DNA of 51,264 nt from an uncultured Catenibacillus sp. (GCA_934339005.1 CAKRHR010000019.1:1-51264), one strand, 5' to 3'. Counted from the first letter of the stretch, positions 17,290 through 25,077 are shown. Program-made: numbers and translations. Notes: a model not told the origin generated them from the sequence alone.

Positions 17290-17895
17290 ATGAACAGTCA
17301 GAAGTATGAAGGGATGAGCGATGAGGACATCGTCCTTTTATCAAAAAAAGGTGATAACGATGCGGCAGCCTATATTTTGGATAAATATAAAGGCATGGTG
17401 CGCGGTAAGGCAAGAGGTCTGTATCTTGTGGGCGGTGAGAGCGAGGATTTGATTCAGGAGGGCATGATTGGTCTGTTTGAAGCCATTCAAAGCTACAATC
17501 CTGAGAAAGATGCTTCATTTTACAGCTTTGCTGCATTGTGCGTGAGCAGACAGATGTATACAGCCGTTAAGGCGGCTGGCAGAAAGAAGCATTCACCGTT
17601 AAACACATATGTTTCTCTGGACCAGGATACTCAGGATCAGGATGGACAGGATATGCTTGCGTCTTATTCACTCAGCGGCGTCAGTGCGGAGGATTTATTT
17701 ATTGATAGAGAATATACGGCATTAATGAAGCATAAACTGATGGAGGCGTTAAGTCCTCTTGAGCAGAAGGTGCTTAAATTATACCTGAAAGGTGTCAATT
17801 ATACAGAAATCGCAGGTTTGCTGGATATGAGCAGTAAATCCGTGGATAATGCACTGCAGCGCATTAAAAATAAATCAAAGAAAATATTTCAGTAA
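17290..17895 (+). CDS. sigH: RNA polymerase sporulation sigma factor SigH
   Basis: A sigma-70 family factor of 201 residues. Region 2 is visible as GGESEDLIQEGMIGLFEAIQ and SFYSFAALCVSRQM. Region 4 lies in LSPLEQKVLKLYLKGVNYTEIA with a helix-turn-helix ending VDNALQRIKNKSKK. In Firmicutes SigH starts early sporulation gene expression, and the order cysS-mrnC-rlmB-(yacP)-sigH is conserved; yacP is absent here. ATG 17290 follows AAGGTGAG; the TTG at 17272 has no site. The gene closes a likely operon starting at cysS. Confidence 0.92.
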   Translation: MNSQKYEGMSDEDIVLLSKKGDNDAAAYILDKYKGMVRGKARGLYLVGGESEDLIQEGMIGLFEAIQSYNPEKDASFYSFAALCVSRQMYTAVKAAGRKKHSPLNTYVSLDQDTQDQDGQDMLASYSLSGVSAEDLFIDREYTALMKHKLMEALSPLEQKVLKLYLKGVNYTEIAGLLDMSSKSVDNALQRIKNKSKKIFQ

Positions 17896-17896
17896 A

Positions 17897-17939
17897 AAAT
17901 ACCTGCTGTTGTTGAAATATAAATATACAGCAGGTATTT
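17897..17939 (+). terminator. Long inverted repeat after sigH
   Basis: AAATACCTGCTGT (17897-17909) pairs perfectly over 13 bp with ACAGCAGGTATTT (17927-17939). No T-run follows, so it may protect the mRNA end or act as a weak terminator. Confidence 0.5.
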
Positions 17940-18003
17940 AAGTATAAATATAACTTTGATTTGAAATAGAATAATTAAAGAATATATCATATGGAGGCAG
18001 TAT

Positions 18004-18891
18004 ATGTTTATTATGAATTTGATCCAGGGCTTTTGTATGGCTTTGGCCGACAGCGTTCCTGGTGTTTCAGGCGGAACGATTGCGTTTTTGCTTGGTTTTT
18101 ATGACAAATTTATTACGTCACTGAATGATTTGATCAGCGGTTCTAAGGCAGAACGCAAAGAAGCCATTATTTTCCTGGCAAAGATTTTGTGTGGTTGGGT
18201 TATTGGCTTTTGCGGCGCAGTTCTTGTGCTGACAAGTGTTTTTGAAAGCCATATTTATGCCATTAGTTCTTTGTTTATGGGATTTATTATTTTTGCAATT
18301 CCAATTGTAATCAAAGAAGAAATGGACACATTAAAGCGTGCGAAAGTATGGCATTATGTATTTGTACTCATTGGTATCGCCGTTGTCAGTGCGATTACTT
18401 ATTTTAATCCTGTGTCCGGTGATGGTATTTCTGTGGAAGTAAGTCATTTGAATGTCGGCCTTGGCATTTATGTTTTTGTGGTCGGTATGATAGCGATTTC
18501 TGCGATGATTCTGCCGGGTATTTCCGGTTCAACACTGCTTTTGATTTTTGGCCTGTATGTACCGATGATCAATGCCATTAAAGAAGTGCTTCATTTCCAT
18601 TTAAGTTATCTGCCTGTAGTTGTTATTTTCGGTCTTGGTATCGTGGCAGGCATCGTGCTGATTATCAAGTTGATTAAGACAGCGATGGATAAATTCAGAC
18701 CACAGATGATTTTATTAATTACAGGTTTGATGCTTGGTTCATTGTATGCGATTGTGATGGGACCAACAACCCTTGACATACCACAGCCTTATATGACATG
18801 GCATACATTCAGTATTGTGTTCTTTATTATTGGCGGTGCCGTTATTATTGGTCTGCAGCTTTTAAAGAGCGTCATGGAAAAACACCAGTAA
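18004..18891 (+). CDS. DUF368 membrane protein (PopT-like undecaprenyl-phosphate translocase candidate)
   Basis: A 295-residue polytopic protein with about eight hydrophobic helices. The DUF368 hallmark ADSVPGVSGGTIAFLLGFYD is near the start, and a second related motif, ISAMILPGISGSTLLLIFGLY, is in the middle. These form an internal repeat with Pro-Gly-x-Ser-Gly turns. DUF368 proteins have been linked to flipping undecaprenyl phosphate back across the membrane for cell-wall synthesis. GGAGG lies six bases before the ATG. A DedA gene, from the other family with that role, lies about 370 bases downstream on the opposite strand. Family assignment is firm; the activity is by homology. Confidence 0.88.
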   Translation: MFIMNLIQGFCMALADSVPGVSGGTIAFLLGFYDKFITSLNDLISGSKAERKEAIIFLAKILCGWVIGFCGAVLVLTSVFESHIYAISSLFMGFIIFAIPIVIKEEMDTLKRAKVWHYVFVLIGIAVVSAITYFNPVSGDGISVEVSHLNVGLGIYVFVVGMIAISAMILPGISGSTLLLIFGLYVPMINAIKEVLHFHLSYLPVVVIFGLGIVAGIVLIIKLIKTAMDKFRPQMILLITGLMLGSLYAIVMGPTTLDIPQPYMTWHTFSIVFFIIGGAVIIGLQLLKSVMEKHQ

Positions 18892-18897
18892 AACTAA

Positions 18898-18948
18898 AAA
18901 AACACTTGATGCATTGCAGATGTTTTCTGCTTTGCAAAGAGTGTTTTT
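18898..18948 (+). terminator. Terminator after the DUF368 gene
   Basis: AAAAACACT (18898-18906) pairs with AGTGTTTTT (18940-18948), with an inner GCAGA/TCTGC stem. The 3' arm ends in five T. Confidence 0.8.
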
Positions 18949-19029
18949 GTATTTTATGGGTTCACTTCAGTAGTTTTACGATAGTGATTTTTATATTTTA
19001 TGGCAGAAAGCATTTTTGGTATTTTCCGG

Positions 19030-19058
19030 TTGACAAACAGGGCTTTCTATAGTATATT
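19030..19058 (+). promoter_or_regulatory. Promoter of tRNA-Thr
   Basis: Perfect TTGACA (19030-19035), 17-base spacer and TATATT (19053-19058), about 22 bases before the mature tRNA. Confidence 0.85.
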
Positions 19059-19080
19059 TAATGCGTTGCATTAAGCACAG

Positions 19081-19153
19081 GCTGCCTTGGCTCAGTCGGT
19101 AGAGCGTCGCCTTGGTAAGGCGGAGGTCGGGGGTTCAAGTCCCCTAGGCAGCT
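19081..19153 (+). tRNA. tRNA-Thr (anticodon GGT)
   Basis: Acceptor GCTGCCT (19081-19087) pairs with AGGCAGC (19146-19152). The anticodon stem TCGCC/GGCGG encloses TTGGTAA, giving anticodon GGT. The T-arm is GGGGGTTCAAGTCCCC. The discriminator is T, and CCA is not encoded. Confidence 0.95.
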
Positions 19154-19200
19154 CTTGTACGTAAGATGAAGATATGATTACAGCTAAATAAAATGATATG

Positions 19201-19231
19201 AACAGTCGATGGTAGATGTCGGCTGTTTTTT
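19201..19231 (+). terminator. Terminator of tRNA-Thr
   Basis: AACAGTCGA (19201-19209) pairs with TCGGCTGTT (19219-19227), followed by T residues to 19231. Confidence 0.85.
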
Positions 19232-19260
19232 GTTATTTAGGGATTTTATATTCATATGTA

Positions 19261-19893
19261 TCAGTTGCCATGCTTCTGGCGATTTTTAAGGCGATGCTTC
19301 ATAAAGCGATATAATAAAAACAGTATTACTGCAGCAATCAGCAAAATCTTAGTGAGTGTTCCATAATTGCTGATATAATCTGCGGCAATCTGCCAGGAGG
19401 TGCCTGCAAAACGTCCGAGATAAATCAGAATAATATTCCATATGGCAGAGCCTGTAACTGTCATCAGGGTAAATGTCAGCCAGTGCATATGTGCCATACC
19501 TGCAGGAATTGAAATCAGGCTGCGCATAATCGGAATACAGCGACAGAAAAAGACGCTGTATTTGCCTTTCTTTTGAAACCAGGCGACCGTATAGTCGATA
19601 TCATCCCGGTTAAAATGCAGATATTTGCCGAATCTGCCAAATAAAAATTTTTCCAGCCGTGGGCCTGAAAGCCAATAGCCGAGGGCATACAAAATCACAG
19701 CGCCAATGGTTGAACCAAGGGTTGCACATAAAATCACGCGCACCGGCGTAAGGGCAGTGCAGGTTGTTAAAAAACCTGAAAAGGGCAGAATAATTTCTGA
19801 GGGGATTGGCGGAAAAAGGTTTTCAGCAGTAATTAAAAGAATAATGCCGATATAGCCGTATTGTTCAAGCAGTCGGGTGAGGGTATCTATCAT
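19261..19893 (-). CDS. DedA family membrane protein (UptA-like candidate)
   Basis: A 210-residue polytopic protein. The DedA signature is visible: ENLFPPIPSEIILPFSGFL near the N-terminus, then FCRCIPIMRSLISIPAGMAHM with the conserved Arg-x3-Pro-x3-Arg-type pattern. Four to five membrane helices are evident and the tail is basic. Members of this family have been shown to move undecaprenyl phosphate or related lipids across the membrane and affect envelope stress tolerance. The start follows GGTGA on the minus strand. It converges with tRNA-Thr and, beyond it, with a DUF368 gene. Family assignment is strong; substrate is inferred. Confidence 0.9.
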   Translation of the reverse strand: MIDTLTRLLEQYGYIGIILLITAENLFPPIPSEIILPFSGFLTTCTALTPVRVILCATLGSTIGAVILYALGYWLSGPRLEKFLFGRFGKYLHFNRDDIDYTVAWFQKKGKYSVFFCRCIPIMRSLISIPAGMAHMHWLTFTLMTVTGSAIWNIILIYLGRFAGTSWQIAADYISNYGTLTKILLIAAVILFLLYRFMKHRLKNRQKHGN

Positions 19894-20048
19894 AGCAGTT
19901 CACCAAAGGACAGGAATTGATTTATTTTATGCCAGGGAGGTTGTCCGATATGTGTGCAGGCACATTAAATAATGTATAGTGCTGCAAAAAACACATACAC
20001 TAAATGCATCTGATAAACATAGAACGAATGGTTAAAAGGGGTATGTGT

Positions 20049-20489
20049 ATGCGTCAAATCAGTAAAATATTATTTTTATTTGCAGTGGGCGGGGCAACTT
20101 ATTACAGTATTGAACTGGTGTGCAGGGGACGTTCGCATCCATCTATGTTTTTACTTGGCGGCATCTGTTTTGTTTTGTGTGGCGGGTTAAATGAACTTTT
20201 TCCGGAGGATATTCCCCTGTGGCAGCAGATGTTTGCATGCAGCCTGATGATTACGTTATTGGAATTAATTTTTGGCTATGTTATAAATATACGATTGAAT
20301 TTAAATGTCTGGGATTACAGCAGACAGCCGTTGAATTTTAAAGGTCAGATTTGCCTGTTGTTCTCAGTCATCTGGTTTTTCCTTGGCGGTGTTGCCATTG
20401 TGGCGGATGATGTATTAAGACATGTGCTTTATCAGGAAAATAAAGTGAGATATAATCTGGGACTGAAAGCATTTTTTTATCATCAGTAA
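20049..20489 (+). CDS. Putative CmpB-like (ABC-transporter type IV family) membrane protein
   Basis: A 146-residue membrane protein with four hydrophobic segments. The pattern YYSIELVCRGRSHPS, LLELIFGYVIN, WDYSRQPLNFKGQICL fits the putative ABC-transporter type IV (CmpB) family, whose members carry a WDYS...N.xG motif; function is not established. AAAAGGGG lies seven bases before ATG 20049. ATG codons at 20004 and 20043 are too far or too close. It is a lone gene with no transport ATPase nearby. Confidence 0.65.
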   Translation: MRQISKILFLFAVGGATYYSIELVCRGRSHPSMFLLGGICFVLCGGLNELFPEDIPLWQQMFACSLMITLLELIFGYVINIRLNLNVWDYSRQPLNFKGQICLLFSVIWFFLGGVAIVADDVLRHVLYQENKVRYNLGLKAFFYHQ

Positions 20490-20517
20490 TATGAAAGGTA
20501 TGTGCAACACCGATGAT

Positions 20518-20547
20518 GACAAATATAAAACAACGAATATATTTGTC
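20518..20547. repeat. Perfect 10-bp inverted repeat between two genes
   Basis: GACAAATATA (20518-20527) and TATATTTGTC (20538-20547) flank a 10-base loop. No T-run follows, so it is not a clear terminator. Confidence 0.5.
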
Positions 20548-20612
20548 GGTAAACAGTGTAAAATGATGTCGTATAATGTAGATAACAACTTCAAAAAAAT
20601 AAGGTTTACAGC

Positions 20613-20640
20613 TTGAAAAAATATGATAGAATGATATAAT
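20613..20640 (+). promoter_or_regulatory. Promoter of glnS
   Basis: TTGAAA (20613-20618), a 16-base spacer and perfect TATAAT (20635-20640) preceded by TGA (extended -10). Predicted leader about 85 bases. Confidence 0.8.
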
Positions 20641-20662
20641 AAAATCTAAGACTCGAAAATTT

Positions 20663-20703
20663 ATGTTAGGAGGCAGTCGGCGTTTGCACCTGACATCTTT
20701 TTT
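20663..20703 (+). terminator. Terminator-like hairpin inside the glnS leader (possible attenuator)
   Basis: ATGTTAGG (20663-20670) pairs with CCTGACAT (20689-20696), one base follows, and then six T (20698-20703). It lies between the glnS promoter and its ribosome site, so it could attenuate transcription. No T-box sequence is present. Confidence 0.5.
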
Positions 20704-20732
20704 GATGACGTAACATGTTGGAGGAAGATACG

Positions 20733-22418
20733 ATGGAAAAAGAAGAAATCACAAAAGAAAAAGAGGTTGTATCCAAAAATTTTATCGAACAGATTATTGA
20801 TAAAGACATCGAAGAAGGACATTGCAAAGAAGTATGTACACGTTTCCCGCCGGAACCAAACGGCTATCTGCATGTAGGACATGCAAAGTCCATTCTTTTA
20901 AACTACGGACTTGCAAAAAAATACGGCGGCAAGTTCAACTTAAGATTTGATGACACAAATCCGACAAAGGAAAAGACAGAATTTGTTCAGTCCATTATCG
21001 CTGACGTTGAATGGCTTGGTGCTAAATATGATGGAGAGATTCATTTCGCATCAAACTATTTTGACCAGATGTATGAAGCTGCTGTCAAATTAATCAAGAA
21101 AGGTAAAGCTTATGTCTGTGACTTAAGTGCTGAAGAAATCAGAGCTTACAGAGGTACACTGACAGAACCTGGTAAGAACAGTCCATACAGAGATAGAAGT
21201 ATCGAAGAAAACCTTGATTTATTTGAACGTATGAAGAACGGTGAATTTCCTGACGGTTCAAAAGTGCTTCGTGCAAAGATTGATATGGCATCATCCAATA
21301 TCAACATGCGTGACCCTGTTATCTACAGAGTTGCTCGCATGACACATCACAATACAGGCGACAAATGGTGCATTTATCCGATGTACGATTTTGCACATCC
21401 TATTGAGGATGCGATTGAAGGCATTTCACATTCAATCTGTACACTTGAATTTGAAGATCACAGACCATTGTATGACTGGGTTGTTCGCGAACTTGAATAC
21501 GAAAATCCACCAAAGCAGATCGAATTTGCAAAGCTTTACCTGACAAATGTTATCACAGGTAAACGTTATATCAAACGTCTTGTTGAAGAAGGTATTGTAG
21601 ATGGTTGGGATGACCCAAGACTTGTATCTATTGCAGCCCTTAGAAGACGTGGTTTTACACCGGAATCTATTAAGATGTTTATGGAGCTTGTGGGCGTATC
21701 CAAGAGCAACAGTTCTGTAGATTATGCGATGCTTGAATACTGCATCCGTGAAGACCTGAAGCTTAAGAAATCACGTATGATGGCTGTTCTTGATCCGATC
21801 AAGCTTGTCATTGACAACTATCCTGAAGATCAGGTTGAATACATGGAAGTATCCAACAACCAGGAAAATGAAGAACTTGGTGTACGTACAGTGCCATTTG
21901 CAAAATACCTTTATATCGACAGAGAAGATTTCATGGAAGAACCTCCAAAGAAATACTTCAGACTGTATCCAGGCAATGAAGTACGCTTAATGAATGCTTA
22001 CTTTGTAACATGTACAGATTATGTGAAGGATGAAACTGGCAAAGTTGTGGAAGTGCATTGTACTTATGACCCTGAAACACGTAGCGGTTCAGGCTTTACA
22101 GGCCGTAAAGTCAAAGGTACAATTCACTGGGTAGCAGCAGATTATGCAATTCCTGCCACAGTGCGCCTGTATGAAAATCTTGTAGATGAATCCAAAGGTG
22201 TTTACAATGAAGACGGTTCATTAAACTTAAATCCAAATTCACTGACAGTCCTTGATAACTGTTATGTTGAATCTAACTTTAAGACAGCAGCACCTGGGGA
22301 CAGCTTCCAGTTCGTGCGTCACGGCTATTTCTGCGTTGATACAAAGGACACAACACCGGACAGACTTGTATTTAACAGAATCGTTTCATTAAAGAGCTCA
22401 TACAAACCTGCAAAATAA
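20733..22418 (+). CDS. glnS: Glutamine--tRNA ligase
   Basis: Class Ib synthetase of 561 residues that charges tRNA-Gln directly. It has FPPEPNGYLHVGHAKS with the HIGH-type motif HVGH (47-50), NLRFDDTNP, the GlnRS/GluRS catalytic region WCIYPMYDFAHPIEDAIEGI, and a C-terminal anticodon-binding beta-barrel part. The latter and the overall length fit GlnRS rather than bacterial GluRS. GGAGGAA six bases upstream sets ATG 20733; the ATG at 20715 precedes it. Many Firmicutes lack GlnRS and use GluRS plus GatCAB, so this gene is notable. It is a single unit with its own promoter and possible leader attenuator. Confidence 0.95.
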   Translation: MEKEEITKEKEVVSKNFIEQIIDKDIEEGHCKEVCTRFPPEPNGYLHVGHAKSILLNYGLAKKYGGKFNLRFDDTNPTKEKTEFVQSIIADVEWLGAKYDGEIHFASNYFDQMYEAAVKLIKKGKAYVCDLSAEEIRAYRGTLTEPGKNSPYRDRSIEENLDLFERMKNGEFPDGSKVLRAKIDMASSNINMRDPVIYRVARMTHHNTGDKWCIYPMYDFAHPIEDAIEGISHSICTLEFEDHRPLYDWVVRELEYENPPKQIEFAKLYLTNVITGKRYIKRLVEEGIVDGWDDPRLVSIAALRRRGFTPESIKMFMELVGVSKSNSSVDYAMLEYCIREDLKLKKSRMMAVLDPIKLVIDNYPEDQVEYMEVSNNQENEELGVRTVPFAKYLYIDREDFMEEPPKKYFRLYPGNEVRLMNAYFVTCTDYVKDETGKVVEVHCTYDPETRSGSGFTGRKVKGTIHWVAADYAIPATVRLYENLVDESKGVYNEDGSLNLNPNSLTVLDNCYVESNFKTAAPGDSFQFVRHGYFCVDTKDTTPDRLVFNRIVSLKSSYKPAK

Positions 22419-22441
22419 TACTGATTAAAAAGCCTGTTAAA

Positions 22442-22500
22442 GGTCGGGTATAAATGCGTAGCAATGTAGCAATTCGTATATATCAATGAGTGGCAAAATT
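22442..22500. repeat. Dispersed intergenic repeat, copy 1
   Basis: A 59-base element starting GGTCGGG and ending TGAGTGGCAAAATT. A second copy at 47050-47105 differs by one 3-base indel and about five substitutions. Both lie just downstream of a gene (glnS, zapA). A short TGC-GTA-GCA hairpin core is present in both. Confidence 0.8.
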
Positions 22501-22540
22501 TTCTTTTGACCCTGACATTATCATAATATGCGATTTTACG

Positions 22541-22580
22541 AAGGACAATACGTCGAAGATTTTGGCGGATTGTCCTTTTT
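22541..22580 (+). terminator. Terminator of glnS
   Basis: AAGGACAAT (22541-22549) pairs with ATTGTCCTT (22569-22577) and runs into T residues to 22580. It lies about 120 bases after the stop, beyond the dispersed repeat. Confidence 0.85.
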
Positions 22581-22678
22581 GCTTATATATTCAGTGACAC
22601 TTATTCAAAATGATGGTTTCAGGATATTTTTACAGTCGGTTTATAGATATTTTATACTTACAATTTGAAAATAAAGAT

Positions 22679-22711
22679 AAACAGAGATAATTTGAGAAAA
22701 ACAGAGATAAT
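22679..22711. repeat. 13-bp direct repeat 20 bp apart upstream of the groE promoter
   Basis: AAACAGAGATAAT occurs at 22679-22691 and 22699-22711, exactly two helical turns apart and 37 bases before the groE -35. It could be a regulator site; no known regulator is assigned. Confidence 0.6.
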
Positions 22712-22747
22712 AAAAGAAAAGATGTTAAAAATAAAGGATAATTAGGA

Positions 22748-22776
22748 TTGCATAAAAAAAGCAAAATAACTATTAT
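22748..22776 (+). promoter_or_regulatory. Promoter of groES-groEL
   Basis: TTGCAT (22748-22753), a 17-base spacer and TATTAT (22771-22776). The expected start overlaps the CIRCE operator. Confidence 0.75.
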
Positions 22777-22786
22777 ATAAACATGG

Positions 22787-22813
22787 TTAGCACTCAAGGA
22801 TGATGAGTGCTAA
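22787..22813 (+). promoter_or_regulatory. CIRCE operator (HrcA binding site)
   Basis: The exact consensus inverted repeat TTAGCACTC - nine bases - GAGTGCTAA is present just after the groE -10. HrcA binding here represses groESL at normal temperature. hrcA itself is not in the window. Confidence 0.97.
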
Positions 22814-22849
22814 TAAATTAGATATTAAGCCTTATAAGGAGGAATTCAA

Positions 22850-23134
22850 ATGAAATTAGTACCATTAGGTGACAGAGTTGTATTAAAACATTTAGAAGCA
22901 GAGGAAAAGACTAAATCAGGTATCGTTCTTGCAGGCGCAGCTAAAGAAAAACCACAGGAAGCAGAAGTTATTGCAGTAGGTCCTGGCGGCATGGTTGACG
23001 GCAAAGAAGTAAAGATGGAAGTTGAAGTTGGTGCTAAGGTTATTTACCAGAAATACTCAGGCACAGAAGTTAAACTTGACGGCGAAGAATATGTGATCGT
23101 TAAACAGAGCGATATTCTTGCTATCGTAGAATAA
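22850..23134 (+). CDS. groES: Co-chaperonin GroES
   Basis: The 10-kDa lid of the GroEL chaperonin; 94 residues. It begins KLVPLGDRVVLKHLEAEEKTKSGIVL, which includes the mobile loop, and ends VIVKQSDILAIVE, both typical. It has a strong ribosome site (AAGGAGGAATTCAA) and lies directly behind a CIRCE operator, so it is heat-inducible through HrcA. groEL follows after an unusually long 173-base gap. Confidence 0.98.
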   Translation: MKLVPLGDRVVLKHLEAEEKTKSGIVLAGAAKEKPQEAEVIAVGPGGMVDGKEVKMEVEVGAKVIYQKYSGTEVKLDGEEYVIVKQSDILAIVE

Positions 23135-23307
23135 TAAAGGCAATTTGAATTTGCAAAAGTTTTAATCACAGATTTTTAATTATTTTGAATCATTTCAAAT
23201 GTCGAAATTTTGAACATCAGGATATGGAAGGATTAAAGCTTTTAAGAATTTTATTAAATCGAGTTAATAAGATTTGAAACATAGATATATCAGGAGGAAT
23301 GAGAATC

Positions 23308-24930
23308 ATGGCTAAAGAAATCAAATATGGCGCAGAAGCCAGAAAAGCCCTTGAAGCAGGTGTAAACCAGCTTGCAAATACAGTTCGTGTAACATTAGGA
23401 CCAAAAGGAAGAAATGTAGTATTATCAAAATCTTACGGTGCACCACTCATCACTAATGATGGTGTGACAATCGCAAAAGATATTGAACTTGATGATGCAT
23501 TTGAAAACATGGGTGCTCAGATTGTCAAAGAAGTTGCTACAAAGACAAATGATGTTGCCGGTGATGGTACAACAACAGCAACAGTTCTTGCACAGGCAAT
23601 GATCAACGAAGGTATGAAGAACCTGGCAGCAGGCGCAAACCCAATTATCTTAAGAAAAGGTATGCAGAAAGCTACAGATGCAGCTGTAGAAGCTATTGCC
23701 CAGATGAGCTCAACAATCACAGGTAAATCACAGATTGCAAGAGTTGCCGCAATTTCAGCAGGTGATGATGCAGTTGGTGAGATGGTTGCAGACGCTATGG
23801 AAAAAGTTACTAACAATGGCGTGATCACTATCGAAGAATCCAAGACAATGAAGACAGAACTTGACCTTGTAGAAGGTATGCAGTTTGACAGAGGTTACCT
23901 GTCAGCTTATATGTGTACAGATATGGAAAAACTTGAAGCAGTGCTTGATAATCCATACATCTTAATCACAGACAAGAAGATTTCTAACATTCAGGAAATT
24001 CTTCCATTACTTGAACAGATTGTACAAAGTGGCGCTAAATTACTTATCATTGCTGAAGATATCGAAGGTGAAGCTCTGACAACATTAATCCTGAACAAAT
24101 TAAGAGGTACATTCCAGGTTGTTGCTGTTAAAGCTCCTGGCTATGGTGACAGAAGAAAAGCAATGCTTGAAGATATCGCTATCCTTACAGGTGGTACAGT
24201 TGTTTCAGAAGAACTTGGCTATGACCTTAAAGAAGCTACACTGGATATGCTTGGCCGTGCTAAATCTGTTAAAGTTGACAAAGAAAATACAATCATCGTT
24301 GACGGTGCAGGTGCACAGGATGCTATCGCAGCTCGTATCGTTCAGATTAAGAATCAGGCTGAAGAAACAACATCTGATTTTGACAAAGAAAAACTTATGG
24401 AAAGACTTGCAAAACTTTCAGGTGGCGTAGGTGTTATCCGTGTTGGTGCTGCTACAGAAACAGAAATGAAAGAAAAGAAACTCCGTATGGAAGATGCTCT
24501 TGCAGCTACTCGTGCAGCAGTTGAAGAAGGTATCGTCAGCGGCGGTGGTTCTGCTTACATCCATGCATCTAAGAAGGTTGCAGAACTTGCAGCTACATTA
24601 TCAGGTGATGAGAAGACAGGTGCAAACGTTGTTCTTAAAGCACTTGAAGCACCATTGTATCACATCTCTGCAAATGCAGGTCTTGAAGGTGCAGTGATTA
24701 TCAACAAAGTTCGTGAGAGCGAAGTTGGCGTTGGTTTTGATGCATACAACGAAGTTTATGTGAACATGGTTGAAGCAGGTATCATTGACCCAGCCAAAGT
24801 TACAAGAAGCGCACTTCAGAACGCAACAAGTGTTGCATCTACATTACTGACAACAGAATCTGTTGTTGCTGAAATTAAAGAAGATACACCAGCTCAGGCT
24901 ATGCCACAGGGCGGCATGGGTATGATGTAA
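23308..24930 (+). CDS. groEL: Chaperonin GroEL
   Basis: The 60-kDa ATP-dependent chaperonin; 540 residues, normal. It shows VTLGPKGRNVVL, the ATP site GDGTTTATVLAQ, and the C-terminal PQGGMGMM tail. The ATG at 23308 (MAKEIKYG) is the conserved start, ten bases after AGGAGG; an ATG at 23299 is too close to that site. Transcription is expected from the CIRCE-controlled groES promoter. The 173-base AT-rich spacer before it has no terminator; a separate promoter there is not evident. Confidence 0.98.
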   Translation: MAKEIKYGAEARKALEAGVNQLANTVRVTLGPKGRNVVLSKSYGAPLITNDGVTIAKDIELDDAFENMGAQIVKEVATKTNDVAGDGTTTATVLAQAMINEGMKNLAAGANPIILRKGMQKATDAAVEAIAQMSSTITGKSQIARVAAISAGDDAVGEMVADAMEKVTNNGVITIEESKTMKTELDLVEGMQFDRGYLSAYMCTDMEKLEAVLDNPYILITDKKISNIQEILPLLEQIVQSGAKLLIIAEDIEGEALTTLILNKLRGTFQVVAVKAPGYGDRRKAMLEDIAILTGGTVVSEELGYDLKEATLDMLGRAKSVKVDKENTIIVDGAGAQDAIAARIVQIKNQAEETTSDFDKEKLMERLAKLSGGVGVIRVGAATETEMKEKKLRMEDALAATRAAVEEGIVSGGGSAYIHASKKVAELAATLSGDEKTGANVVLKALEAPLYHISANAGLEGAVIINKVRESEVGVGFDAYNEVYVNMVEAGIIDPAKVTRSALQNATSVASTLLTTESVVAEIKEDTPAQAMPQGGMGMM

Positions 24931-24971
24931 TACCTGATTATCCGGTTTAGGTTAATTTAAGAATTTTTAAC

Positions 24972-25000
24972 TTTTAATTCCAGTGGGAATTGTGTATAAT
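24972..25000 (+). promoter_or_regulatory. Candidate promoter with a perfect palindrome in its spacer
   Basis: A perfect -10 TATAAT (24995-25000) and a weak -35 TTTTAA (24972-24977) enclose AATTCC-AGTG-GGAATT (24976-24991), an operator-like palindrome. It would drive the downstream membrane protein gene through the groEL terminator. Confidence 0.4.
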
Positions 25001-25001
25001 T

Positions 25002-25047
25002 AAGATGATGTCAGGGTCATAAACTTTGACCCTGATGTCATCTTTTT
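25002..25047 (+). terminator. Terminator of groESL
   Basis: AAGATGA pairs with TCATCTT and, after a TG/TG internal loop, TCAGGGTCA (25011-25019) pairs with TGACCCTGA (25027-25035). T residues follow to 25047. It begins almost at the start point of the candidate promoter just upstream. Confidence 0.9.
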
Positions 25048-25077
25048 ATATTTTCAGACAAAAGGAGAAATGTGACT

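Larger units (their letters stand above)
22419..22849. other. 431-base intergenic region between glnS and groES
   Basis: It holds no gene. In order it contains one copy of a dispersed repeat (22442-22500), a terminator (22541-22580), an AT-rich stretch with a 13-bp direct repeat (22679-22711), the groE promoter and CIRCE. Confidence 0.8.

Noticed and set aside
17961..17988. Promoter TTGAAA-16-TATATC before the DUF368 gene
   Set aside because: The start point would fall in the ribosome binding site, leaving no usable leader.
20641..20732. T-box before glnS
   Set aside because: No TGG-N-A core and too little room for stem I.
24119..24697. Plus-strand frames inside groEL
   Set aside because: Alternative-frame shadows of a fully conserved gene with leucine-rich artefact products.
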